Assembly: GCA_964017235.1 (NCBI GenBank)
Contig: OZ024929.1
Coordinates: 157,031,609 to 157,095,608, forward strand
Direction of reading: 5' to 3'
DNA length: 64,000 bases
Origin: Sabellastarte sp. h YS-2021
Taxonomy: Eukaryota; Annelida; Polychaeta; Sabellida; Sabellidae
How positions within the stretch are numbered: the stretch's first letter is position 1; each line of letters opens with the position of its first letter. The notes below the pieces were generated by a model. The model was not told the origin of the DNA. It did not search any database and saw only the letters and a program-made list of their open reading frames with translations. The position numbers were made by a program, and so were the translations under genes. Shown in pieces: positions 20,591 through 29,017 of the stretch.

Positions 20591-21155
20591 ATTGCATTTG
20601 TAGTATTTCTTTAAATATGTTTTAACCTATTTTTTACACTTAAACAATTACCTTGTTATTTTCCTTCATAATACCATTTACAGGGCACAACTTTTTTATC
20701 CTTTTCTTCTGTCAGCTTCGGAATTTCTTTCGAACTTGCTGTTCAGTTACCATTTACTGTATTTCTGTACAGCCCTTTTCCTGATAATTATTCTGTCCTC
20801 TAATCACCTTCACAAATCAAAAACACTCAGTCAGCTGACACAGTGCCCGTTCACGGGCACTCTCGTTTTGTCCATTTGTCTGTCCATCAACATTTCTGTT
20901 TCCAGACACTAACTTGAAAATGCTTTGTCCAATCGAATTCAAACTTGACAGGGAGATAGGTCACCATCATAGCTGGGTTCCTTTTGAAATTGGTGTAATT
21001 CCGTCTGTTCGTTTGTCCGTTTTTTGTCCGTTTGTCGGTCCATCAACATTTCCGTTTCTGGACTCTAACTCGAAAACGGTTTGTCCAATCGAATTCAAAC
21101 TTGAGGTTGGTTTATTTAACCATTACCGCACACACCCTGTTATTATCTAGAGTTC
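20591..21155. repeat. Dispersed repeat with hairpin AGTGCCCGT-TC-ACGGGCACT
   Basis: A 9-bp perfect hairpin at 20843-20863 is followed by a leader rich in GTCC/GTCTGTCC and a direct repeat: AACATTTC..TTTC, then GTCCAATCGAATTCAAACTT at about 20926 and about 21087. The block 20590-20870 matches 53340-53520 (CATTTACAGGGCACAACTTT and the hairpin region). This is the tip-hairpin plus GTCC-rich leader layout. No coding capacity. Confidence 0.65.
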
Positions 21156-21159
21156 TTAG

Positions 21160-21240
21160 ATATCCCCCTTTTCTGGCTACCCTCCATCCAATGGGTAGTT
21201 ATTCTGCATCTGTCCACTAGGTAAGCTGTATTAACACAAT
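21160..21240 (+). mobile_element. Family-3 DIRS remnant, left half of its ICR
   Basis: GGTAGTTATTCTGCATCTGT, CACTAGGTAAGCTG and TATTAACACAAT lead to AAAA at 21241. This is the family-3 counterpart of the family-2 ICR left half at 28640-28680. CACTAGGTAAG recurs in the family-3 right ITR at 41970. The sequence is cut here by copy B/E and resumes at 41686. Confidence 0.75.
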
Positions 21241-21244
21241 AAAA

Positions 21245-21440
21245 TTGAAAATTTTGATTACTTAAATGTAGCTTTTATAAGCTACAAGCTTACCATGTGG
21301 GACTGAATGCTGTTCTCGGATGGCCGCAGGCATCCGGCCAACGTCTAAGAAAAAAAGACATTTATTGTTGGCCGTAGCCTCAGGTTGCCTTCTCACGGAA
21401 CTCTGAGATTTCTTCCTACTTTCTTGTTGCAATTTTAAAC
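21245..21440 (-). repeat. Right ITR of DIRS copy B/E
   Basis: Terminal TTGAAAATTTTGATTACTT, then GCTTACCATGTGGGACTGAA and GGCCAACGTCTAAGAAAAAA to CCTACTTTCTTG. It is inverted relative to 34123-34278 over about 150 bp. The first ~40 bp are specific to this end. Confidence 0.88.
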
Positions 21441-21480
21441 CATACCCCTCTGCTGTAATACAGCAGGGAGGGACTCTCCT

Positions 21481-21584
21481 CAGGCCCACATGGTAAGCTT
21501 GTGGCTTATAAAAGCTACATTTAAGTAATCAAAATTTTCAATTTTATTGCGATACAATAGCTTACCCTGTGGGACTGAATGCTG
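21481..21584 (-). repeat. Internal complementary region (ICR), family 1
   Basis: One half matches the outer tip of the right ITR inverted (AAGCTACATTTAAGTAATC). The other half matches the left tip inverted (ATTGCGATACAATAGCTTAC). They meet at AATTTTATTG. This is the layout expected of the DIRS ICR, the template that joins the two cDNA ends into a circle. Confidence 0.88.
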
Positions 21585-22149
21585 AATCCAACCACCCAGT
21601 GGCGGGATTACAGCTGAGACTGGAATATATGTCTTCTTTTTTTTTTGGTAGGTTTGAAGTAATGGATTAGAATGAAAGTTTGAAAGTACCAGTCCGAGTC
21701 CCGTTTACAGTGCCCCAATCCCGAAGACCGGGCCTTTAAACCTAAATTGAATGAGTGACAGATCTAAAACCTGTTTGGATGTAGGAAAGAAGTGAAGCCG
21801 TGCTCACTTACACAGAGTAAGGCCCTAGAGCCAATCCACGATATAAACCAGCCCTAGGCTTGGAATTCCTATATTTTGCCATCTAATATGAAATTAATGA
21901 CAACCTTGATAAATCCTTAATCCGTAACACACAATATATACTGATAATAAGAAAAAAGACCTTACCCGTAACATCTTGAGAGGTAACCTAGACCCTGCGA
22001 TTAGACTCCTGAAGACTTGTTTGTAGCGGATGTGCCCCCCCCCTTGTTTCTTTCTGAGGACAACTGGTCTGAGGGGAAGGATGTAGGACTTGTTGTGCCG
22101 CCACCACTGGTCACAGATACATATTGTTGTCGTCTGACCAAGTAAGGTC
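21585..22149 (-). other. 3' region of DIRS copy B/E with polypurine tract
   Basis: Non-coding segment between the ICR and the recombinase end. The run of C at 22036-22046 is the G-tract of the sense strand, in the same position as in copy A. The stretch 21960-22060 matches copy A at 15745-15870 (TTACGGGTAAGGTC end). Confidence 0.7.
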
Positions 22150-22781
22150 TTAAAGGTAAAAAGTAGTAAATGTGTTGTGAGCTTTCCAGTGACAGGCTTG
22201 CATGATTTGGTCCACCAATACCCTACCGTAAAAGGCCTTAGAAGACGCGAAGGCCCTAATGTCATGCGCTTTAACTAGGACCAAGTCCAAGGCTTGTTGA
22301 TCTGCTTGTTTATAACAAAGTAGAATGGTTTGTTTCAACCAAGAAGAAAGAGTAGCGGGTCTGATGTCTGAGGTATGTCCTTTCTTGAAGGAGATGAAAA
22401 GGAGGGATCGAGACCCTCTCAGGTCTTTGGTTCGATCCAGATAGTACCTCGGGGCCCGCACCTCAAGGTCCTGTCTTCTTTGAATTGTCTATGTACAATG
22501 GTAGTCAAAGCAGGAATAGTCACCGGAGACGCACTTTGAGAACCCTCTCTTGCTAGTTGGTTTTTGGCTATAAAATCTGAACAGGGGAACAAGGCAACCT
22601 TTTCCCATTGGCCTAGAATAGATACTTTGTTTGCAACCCAGGCATGGATTTCGCTACGGCGCTTGCCGGAGGCCAAAGCTAGCAAGAAAGCAGTTTTGAG
22701 AGTAAGATGTTTGAGGTATGTGTCTTTCATAGGCCCAAAAGGTGCTTTTGTGAGCTCATTGAGAACAACAGAAAGGTTCCA
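22150..22781 (-). pseudogene. DIRS tyrosine recombinase, catalytic half (copy B)
   Basis: Encodes VLNELTKAPFGPMKDTYLKH, ASGKRRSEIHAW, LWIEPKT after a frameshift near 22450, then FISFKKGHTSDIRPATLSSW, VKAHDIRAFASSKAFYG, DQIMQACHWKAHNTFTTFYL. All catalytic boxes (Arg, HxxR, HW, Tyr) are readable, unlike copy A. A frameshift near the RAL.YYLD block splits the frame. It is cut from its N-terminal half (29018-29300) by copy C. Confidence 0.85.
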
Positions 22782-22785
22782 TTTT

Positions 22786-22945
22786 ATTGCGTTAATACTT
22801 CCTATCCAATGGACAATTGCTAATCCGGTCGGCGCGTCCTGTGTTGCCACCGGCTGGCCGGTCCGTAGTACTGTGCACTCCCCAGATGGCGCCTCGTACT
22901 TCCTTCCTGTCTAGACAACCTGACGTCATAGCATCTTTTTCGTTT
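22786..22945 (+). repeat. Left ITR of DIRS copy C
   Basis: Starts ATTGCGTTAATACTTCC, then CCAATGGACAATTGCTAAT, the CCGGCTGGCCGG block and TGACGTCATAGCATC. It is inverted against 28797-28985. The right copy carries about 30 bp (the GCCCGCCAAACGCC part) missing here. Confidence 0.88.
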
Positions 22946-24218
22946 GGCGCGTGTACTGTGCAGACGTAGTTTCTACAATCTCCAAGATTTTTTAAAGAAA
23001 TGTGTGCATTATGGCGGATTTTCAACCTCATATGTGGATATTTTCAGTGTAGAAGTGTTATCTACTAATCAAGCACGGATATACATTTAGAAATCTGCTG
23101 GAAACGCTCCCTAGTTGACTCAATTTAATTTTGATGATAGGGCAGTATCGACGAGAAATATGAAGGCAGCCATTTTGCTAGTTTCCTCCCATTCAACCAT
23201 TGTGTTGTTTAGGGGCAGATCGACAATATGGAGGAATTATGGATATACTTCTTACAGGTATTTTTATCCGTGTCTTTTGTTTGAATGAACCTTCTGTAAC
23301 CTTCCAGCTACAGTTACCATAGAAACGTCTTTTCTAGTACTACATATGCAAATCCCGGAAATCTTCAGTCTACGTAGTTTTGAACACTGCATATAGAGGG
23401 AATTCCCCTATGGAAGGTGCATTCTTCATCAGAGCGCACTGGTACAGACTTCTCTGCTGTAAAGCATCAGTCACACCAGCCTAGCTCAAGTATTTTTTCA
23501 TCAGAAGCAATAGATGAATTCTTCAGATTTCTTCAGAGCGCACTGGTCCAGACAATCTTTGCTGCAAAGCATTAGTCGACCGGCAAGCTTATATGTATCT
23601 ACATAGAAGGCATCCATCAGAAGAGCATGAAGGTTGAACACACGTCTATTGTGATATCAGTCCCTCCCTTGCGGACCCAGCTTTGTTGTCGGTAGTGAGG
23701 GTTGTGGATGGCCAGTTCACTTGTTTTATCACGAAAGGAAGAAGGAATTTCATCTACAAATCTTCAGAGTGCACTGGTCCAGGCTCCCCTGCTTTTAAAG
23801 CATCAGCCGGCCGGCCAGCTTAAAAGAACGCGACCTCTGACGTCATATCCAGTCAGCCAATCGCGTTCCTTCCTTCCAACTCACGAAGCTGGTCACGTGA
23901 TTCACCGACCAGGTCACGAAGTTAATCACGTGATTCACCGAACAAGAAGGTCGGAAGTGCATTCTTTGCACTCACGTCTACTGTGACTCCAGTTTTTAGT
24001 TCCTGAAATTCACCTCCAGCGCACTGGTACAGACTTCTCTGCTACAGGCATCAATCGACCAGTCACCTCACGTTTACTGTGATATAAGGAAAGAACGCGT
24101 CCAGGGAGGGCATCTCCCCGAAGTTGGTCACGTGATTCACCGACCAGGTCCCGAAGCTGATCGTTATCTCCAATCAGCCAATCATATTGTCCCTCCGACC
24201 CGCAAGCGGGTCACGTGA
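22921..24218 (+). promoter_or_regulatory. Cluster of TGACGTCA, TCACGTGA and CCAAT-like motifs
   Basis: TGACGTCA at 22921-22928 and 23838-23845. TCACGTGA at 23893-23900, 23926-23933, 24128-24135 and 24211-24218. AGCCAATC near 23856 and 24175. These palindromes match CRE/ATF and E-box/MiT-TFE binding sites. Fragment D keeps one of each (31604-31611, 32745-32752). I infer an element promoter or enhancer; function is untested. Confidence 0.45.
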
Positions 24219-25190
24219 CACACCGACCAACATTTGTTTCTAAATATAGCTCACAAGGGCTTTCCCAGCAACTGTCAAATCTCAAATAAGACGTGCTTCC
24301 AAAGAAATACTTTTATTAATGGTGGAAACCTACAGCCAGCTGAATTCAACACAAAAGAGAAATGTAAAATTGCTTTAGCAATTGGTTACAGAGTGTACCG
24401 ATCAGTACCGGCTACACTGCCTTGTACACTTGCTTCAACAACTGGTTACAGAGTGTACCGGCTGGTACTGGCCACACAGCCTTGTACACTTGCTTCAACA
24501 ACTGGTTACAGAGTATACCGACCGGGTACCGGCTACACAGCCTTGTACAGTTGTTTCAACAGCTGGTTACAGAGTGTGCCGACTGGGTACCAGCTACACA
24601 GCCTTCACTGAACGGTTCATATTAGCCGGTTTATCTTAGCCGGTTACAGAACCTTCCTGCCTATTACCAACCAGCACCAAGAATCACAACTCCAAGGTCT
24701 ACCAGCTGGCCATTCCTCATCAGCAGCCTATTCACCGGCCTAAGACTGATGACAGGCCTAATAATGTGTAGTTCCTTCTTACACAGAAACTGAGTTCACC
24801 AACCGGTTACCGGCTATATAGTTTTCACTGAGCAGTTTTGCTTCACACCAGCTGGTTACAGAGAATACCGACCTATCAGGTGCAATTGCTGTCTTGCCCC
24901 TTTTTGCAATACTGGTTTCAGAGTGGGGATCACCTAGTTAGTAGACTAGTAACTTACTTATTAAATTTGCAATTTTGTACACTTGCTTCAACAACTGGTT
25001 ACACAGCCTTGTACACTTACTTCAACAACTGGTTACAGAGTGTACCAACTGGTACTGGCTATACAGCCTTGTACACTTGCTTCAACAACTAGGTACAGAG
25101 TGTACCGGCTGGTACTGGCTACACAGCCTTCTTCAACAACTGGAAAAGGCTGAGCTGGCGAAATATAGACCAGTAGATGTCAAAATTCAT
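22946..25190 (+). other. Long 5' region of DIRS copy C, in place of gag
   Basis: About 2.2 kb without a recognisable gag frame. It is shared with fragment D (31600-33222). It contains blocks built on GAGCGCACTGGTCCAGAC / CATCAGCCGG (23420-24060) and two clusters of a 60-bp repeat. Copies F and G have gag close behind the ITR instead, so C and D look like a separate, gag-less subfamily. Confidence 0.6.
24380..25145 (+). repeat. 60-bp tandem repeats in two clusters
   Basis: GGTTACAGAGTGTACCG recurs at 24384, 24444, 24504 and 24564 (60-bp period), each with CCTTGTACACTTGCTTCAAC. A second cluster lies at about 24970-25145. Related units are in fragment D at 32900-33215. The three frames across the cluster are open only because of the repeat. 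Confidence 0.85.
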
Positions 25191-25559
25191 TGGTGACCCC
25201 AGCTGAAATTTGGTTACAGAGAATTCTTAGACCAGTCAGTGGGCTTGGTGATATGACCGTGTCCCAAGCTGTGGTCGATAGTCAGACAAGCTCTTCATCA
25301 TGTCCGGCCAAGGGTCAGTCATCCCAATTTCTTGTAAAGGCTGCACCTTGCAAGATGCTGGCCTGGGGCAAGAGTCTTTTAAATGTGAAAAGTTGTGTCA
25401 GCCCCACCGGACCGGACCACAGCAAGAACAGAGAGAATGTTTTCTCGGATCATTGTCACCAGACCGGTCCAGTGTCCGGAGGCCGGAGGGACAGAAATGT
25501 TTGTCAGACTAGCAAATGTCCCGAATGTGGCACACATCTGCCTGTAGGGTCCAGACTAA

Positions 25560-26440
25560 CCCCGTTTCGGGACTTAGGAAGCCTTGGGGGGCTGGACCCT
25601 AGGTAGTACAAATGTTGAAGGAGGGCTACACTCTCCCTTCACAGGAACCTATTGGTTAGAAGCATTACATCAGCTTATGGACAAGGAATGGTGCAGTCGA
25701 GCCAGTTCAGAATCTCTGGGCTTCTTCAACCTTGCTTGGTTCCAAAACCACACAACCATTGGAGACCTATTCTAGGTCTGAGCAAACCAAACCTTTCGGA
25801 GACCATCAGGACCATCCTCCAACAATGGGAGTGGGTTACCTCATTAGATTTCAAGGAGGCCTACTTCCATATACCAATACAGGAACAGTCCAGGACATGT
25901 CAAATTTCATGTCCAGGGTCGGACATACCAGTTCAAAGCACTGTCTTTCGGTCTGTCCACTGCACCCATGGAGCTCACTGTAGTAGCAAAGGAGTTGAAA
26001 CTGATGGCCATATACAAGGTTATAATAATCCACCAGTACTTAGACCACTGGTTGGTGAAAGCCACATCCCACCGGGGTTGTCTCCGGCATACACTAGATC
26101 TAGTGAAAATATGCCCAAGTTTAGGTTACCAGTTCGACCTCATGGCCGGTCGGGTCCGTCCTATACCGGACAGAACCTTCAGGACAAATACTAGAAATAC
26201 TGTCACTACCGGTGTGTCCGGTCCAGCAGTTCATGTCTGATAGGTTTACTAACAGCCACAGGAAAGCATTTTCACCTAGGCCGACTTCATAGGAGACCCA
26301 TACGGTGGCATCTCAAAAACAACTGGAGGGTACCAGAGTCACTAGAAAAGGTGATTCCAATACCAAGGTGATTGCACCCACTTTTACAAGGGTGGTTGCA
26401 AGAGGACAATGTCATTACAGGCCAACCATTACACCCAATA
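25560..26440 (+). pseudogene. DIRS reverse transcriptase, frameshifted (copy C)
   Basis: The pieces, in different frames, are LEALHQLMDKE, SLGFFN, a NHWRPILGLSKPNL block, WVTSLDFKEAYFHIPIQE and HQYLDHWLVKA. The YLDD catalytic box is YLDH (26037-26048), so the second metal-binding Asp is lost. At least three frameshifts occur. Similarity is to copy F at 38630-39730, not to family 1. Confidence 0.82.
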
Positions 26441-27235
26441 AAGCATGATCTGCAAATTTTACAGATTCATCAAAAGCAGGGTGGGGTGCTCACTTAAACG
26501 AACACACTGCAGGAGGCACCTACTCCTGGAAAGCAAGTTGCATATCAATTACCTAGAACTCAAGGCAGTCTTTCTAGCCTTACATGAGTTCCAAGACCTC
26601 GGTATACACAATATAGTACTTGTAGAGACAGACAACACCACAGTGGTGTCATACATAAACAGGGAAGGAGGCATGAGGTCGGGCCCACTTTGTGCTTTAC
26701 TATGGAGAATTTTGATCTGGGGTGCCAGAAATCAAGTAACTCTACAAGCCCGACTCATTTCAGGCTGGCTGAGTGTGGTCACAGACAAGCTATCCAGGCT
26801 AGACCAGACCACCCAAACAGAGTGGTCTCTCCTTCAGAAGGTCTTCCAAGCAATATGCAACAGGTGGCACCGGCCTCAAATAGACCTATTTGCCACGAGG
26901 TTCAACCTCAAGTTGCCCTTGTTTGTGTCACCGGTACCGGATCCCCTGGTTACAGCAGTGAATGCGTTCAGGTTGCCATGGTAGGATCAGGAAGCATACA
27001 CCTTCCCACTATCAGTCATATTGGGCAAAGCGGTGATGTTGCAGGACTCCCCATACAAGAGGATCATTCTGATTGCACCGGGGTGGCCCATCATGCCTTG
27101 GTTTTGGGATCCAGTGGCCATGTCCAGCAAAATCCCACTGAGCCTGCCCAATCTGCCCAACCTGTTGACACAACCACTCAGTCAGATCCCTCACAGAAAT
27201 CTGACAAATCTTAATCTTGATACACGGCTCCTGGA
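26441..27235 (+). pseudogene. DIRS RNase H and connector region (copy C)
   Basis: RNase H is readable: FTDSS near 26447, YLELKAVFLAL, ETDNTTVVSYIN, TDKLSRL. The connector follows with IDLFATRFN, PVPDPL, then after a frameshift IILIAPGWPIMPWFWD. The alternative frame 26690-27214 is also open, as in the other copies. Confidence 0.8.
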
Positions 27236-28250
27236 GCCTCAGAATTCGAGGAGCAGGGCTTCGCTGAGGCGGTGGCAGCAAGAATTGAGGCTCCTCAAAA
27301 GGGCATCAACCAGATCAGTCTATGAGGCAAAGTGGACCATTGTTACAAGTGGTGCGTCACTAATCAGGTGGACCTCAGGGTACCTCTGTAACGTCAGTTG
27401 CTGACTTCCTTATGTACCTTATGAGGACAGGAAACTACAGCCCAGCACCATTGAGGGTTACAGTTCAGCCATTGCTGATTAACTGGGAAATTCACCCTTC
27501 AACATCAGCAAGGACAAAAATCTCGCTCGTCTCCTGGACAGTTTCCACAGAGACAGACCCAAGGGTAGGAGGGGCGTACCCTCCTGGAACCTCTCACTGG
27601 TCTTGCACCAGCTGAATAAGGCTTCGTTTGAACCTATCAAGGAGGCCCCCTTGAAGCATTTGACCTTCAAGACGGTATTCCTCTTGGCCCTTGGGTCGGG
27701 CAAACACAGAAGTGAGATTCATGCTTGGCAAAACAAAAATATAGACACCAATCCGATTGGTCAATGGTGTCCCCGTATCCATTACCCAGCTTTCTCTCCA
27801 AGAATCAGCTGGCCAAAGAGGGTCCAGACAGTGTGGCCCCAGGGGTATAACAGCCCTGGCCCCCAACTCTGGATAGATTCCTCAAGTCTGACAGGTCCCT
27901 CTGTCCAGTCAGAGCACTCTGCTACTATTTGGACAGGACCTCGGGCAGAATAAGGAGGTGGTTTTTGCCTCCTTTAAGAAAGGTTTTGACAAAGACATCT
28001 CACCTGCCACTATCTCTTCTTGGATCAAGCAGACTGTGATCCTATGTTATGAGCTCTCTGACCAGGAGGCCCACACTTTACATCAGGCTAAAGCCCATGA
28101 TGTCGGGGCCTTTGATGCTTCTAAGGTCTTCCAGTCGGGAGTTTCCTTGGATACAGTCTTGTCAGCCTGCCTCTGAAGTCACATAATACCTTCACATAGT
28201 TCTATTTGAAGGGCGGGGCTTGGGCTGATTCAGAGCTTTACCAATTGGGC
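27236..28250 (+). pseudogene. DIRS tyrosine recombinase, broken (copy C)
   Basis: Blocks are EQGFAEAVAARIEAPQ, SVYEAKWTI, SLVLHQLNKASFEPIKE, LLALGSGKHRSEIHAW and FASFKKGFDKDISPATISSW. The H-x-x-R box reads AHDVGAF, so the Arg is lost. The ACHW box reads ACL followed by a stop (codon TGA for Trp). Several frameshifts. It is inactive. Confidence 0.85.
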
Positions 28251-28425
28251 TCGGTAGTGGCTGCTCAGCAGATCCACAAGTGGCCTTTAGATTGAGGAGA
28301 ATTGTATATATGTATAAACAGTTTCTTCATGTACATAAGAATTAAGTGGCGTGCTTCCTTCAGGAGGTTTATTTGCATTCTGGGACTGAACTCATCCCTC
28401 TCTTCCCCTACCTCAGAGCAGGTCT

Positions 28426-28440
28426 GCAAAAGGGGGGGGG
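28426..28440 (+). other. Polypurine tract (copy C)
   Basis: CAAAAGGGGGGGGGC, between the recombinase end and the ICR, preceded by CTCAGAGCAGGTCTG that recurs next to the tract in copies F and G. Confidence 0.6.
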
Positions 28441-28639
28441 CAACGGCGGTATAGCCCCGGTTAACCGGCTGCTGGCAACCGACCATGGCCTTACAGGGTT
28501 TCCTGACCTTAAGGTCAACCCAGGCCTGGGCCTATAGGTCTCCTGACGAAGTCAGCCTAGACCTTAGGTTAAAATTTGCTATTACTTGTGAGTTCACATA
28601 AGTCCCTAGTAACCTACCCGCCGACCAAGCGGTAGTTAT

Positions 28640-28740
28640 TCAGCAATTGTCCATTGGATAGGAAGTATTAACGCAATAAAATTGCAAATTTAATAAGTAA
28701 ATTAAATTTTTATAAGTTAATACCCTATCCAATGGACACA
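28640..28740 (+). repeat. Internal complementary region (ICR), family 2 (copy C)
   Basis: ATAGGAAGTATTAACGCAAT is the exact reverse complement of this copy's own left tip. It passes through AAAA into TTGCAAATTTAATAAGT and TATAAGTTAATACCCTATCC, the reverse complement of its right tip. The private GGAAG variant of the left tip (CTTCC; TCATCC or CATCC in F and G) is copied in the ICR, as expected if one is templated from the other. Confidence 0.9.
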
Positions 28741-28796
28741 CAAGACCCTCCCACCGACCCCGCTATCAGCTTACTAGGGGTCTAATAGGTTTAGAC

Positions 28797-29012
28797 AACG
28801 AAAAAGATGCTATGACGTCAGGTTTTCTAGACAGGAAGGAAGTACGAGGCGCCATCTGGGGAGTGCACAGTACTACGGACCGGCCAGCCGGTGGCAACAC
28901 AGGACGTCTTTTTCTGGCGTTTGGCGGGCCGGTCTGCGCCGACCGTATTAGCAATTGTCCATTGGATAGGGTATTAACTTATAAAAATTTAATTTACTTA
29001 GTAAATTTGCAA
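28797..29012 (+). repeat. Right ITR of DIRS copy C
   Basis: Runs from ACGAAAAAGATGCTATGACG to the tip ACTTAGTAAATTTGCAA. It contains TGACGTCA at 28813-28820. Next to it, 28690-28796 repeats the inner side of the ICR, including CCGACCCCGCTATCAGCTTA. Confidence 0.85.
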
Positions 29013-29017
29013 TTTTT

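Larger units (their letters stand above)
22782..29017 (+). mobile_element. DIRS copy C (family 2), nested in copy B/E
   Basis: Bounded by TTTT on both sides (22782-22785, 29013-29016). It has a left ITR, long non-coding 5' region, degraded RT, RNase H and recombinase, polypurine tract, ICR (28659-28731) and right ITR. The ITRs are inverted over about 150 bp and share private variants such as GGCGCCTCGTACTTCC, so the two ends belong together. No target duplication beyond the A/T core. No gag is recognisable. Confidence 0.88.

Noticed and set aside
22564-22914. Plus-strand ORF next to the copy C ITR
   Set aside because: It is the antisense of the copy B recombinase running into the ITR; a chimaeric shadow.
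23420-24240. Host gene exons with regulatory motifs upstream of copy C RT
   Set aside because: The whole segment is shared with fragment D and lies inside the copy C borders, so it belongs to the DIRS element.
28545-28575. Hammerhead-like CTGACGAAGTC
   Set aside because: No G10.1-C11.1 stem and no downstream GAAA with a stem III.
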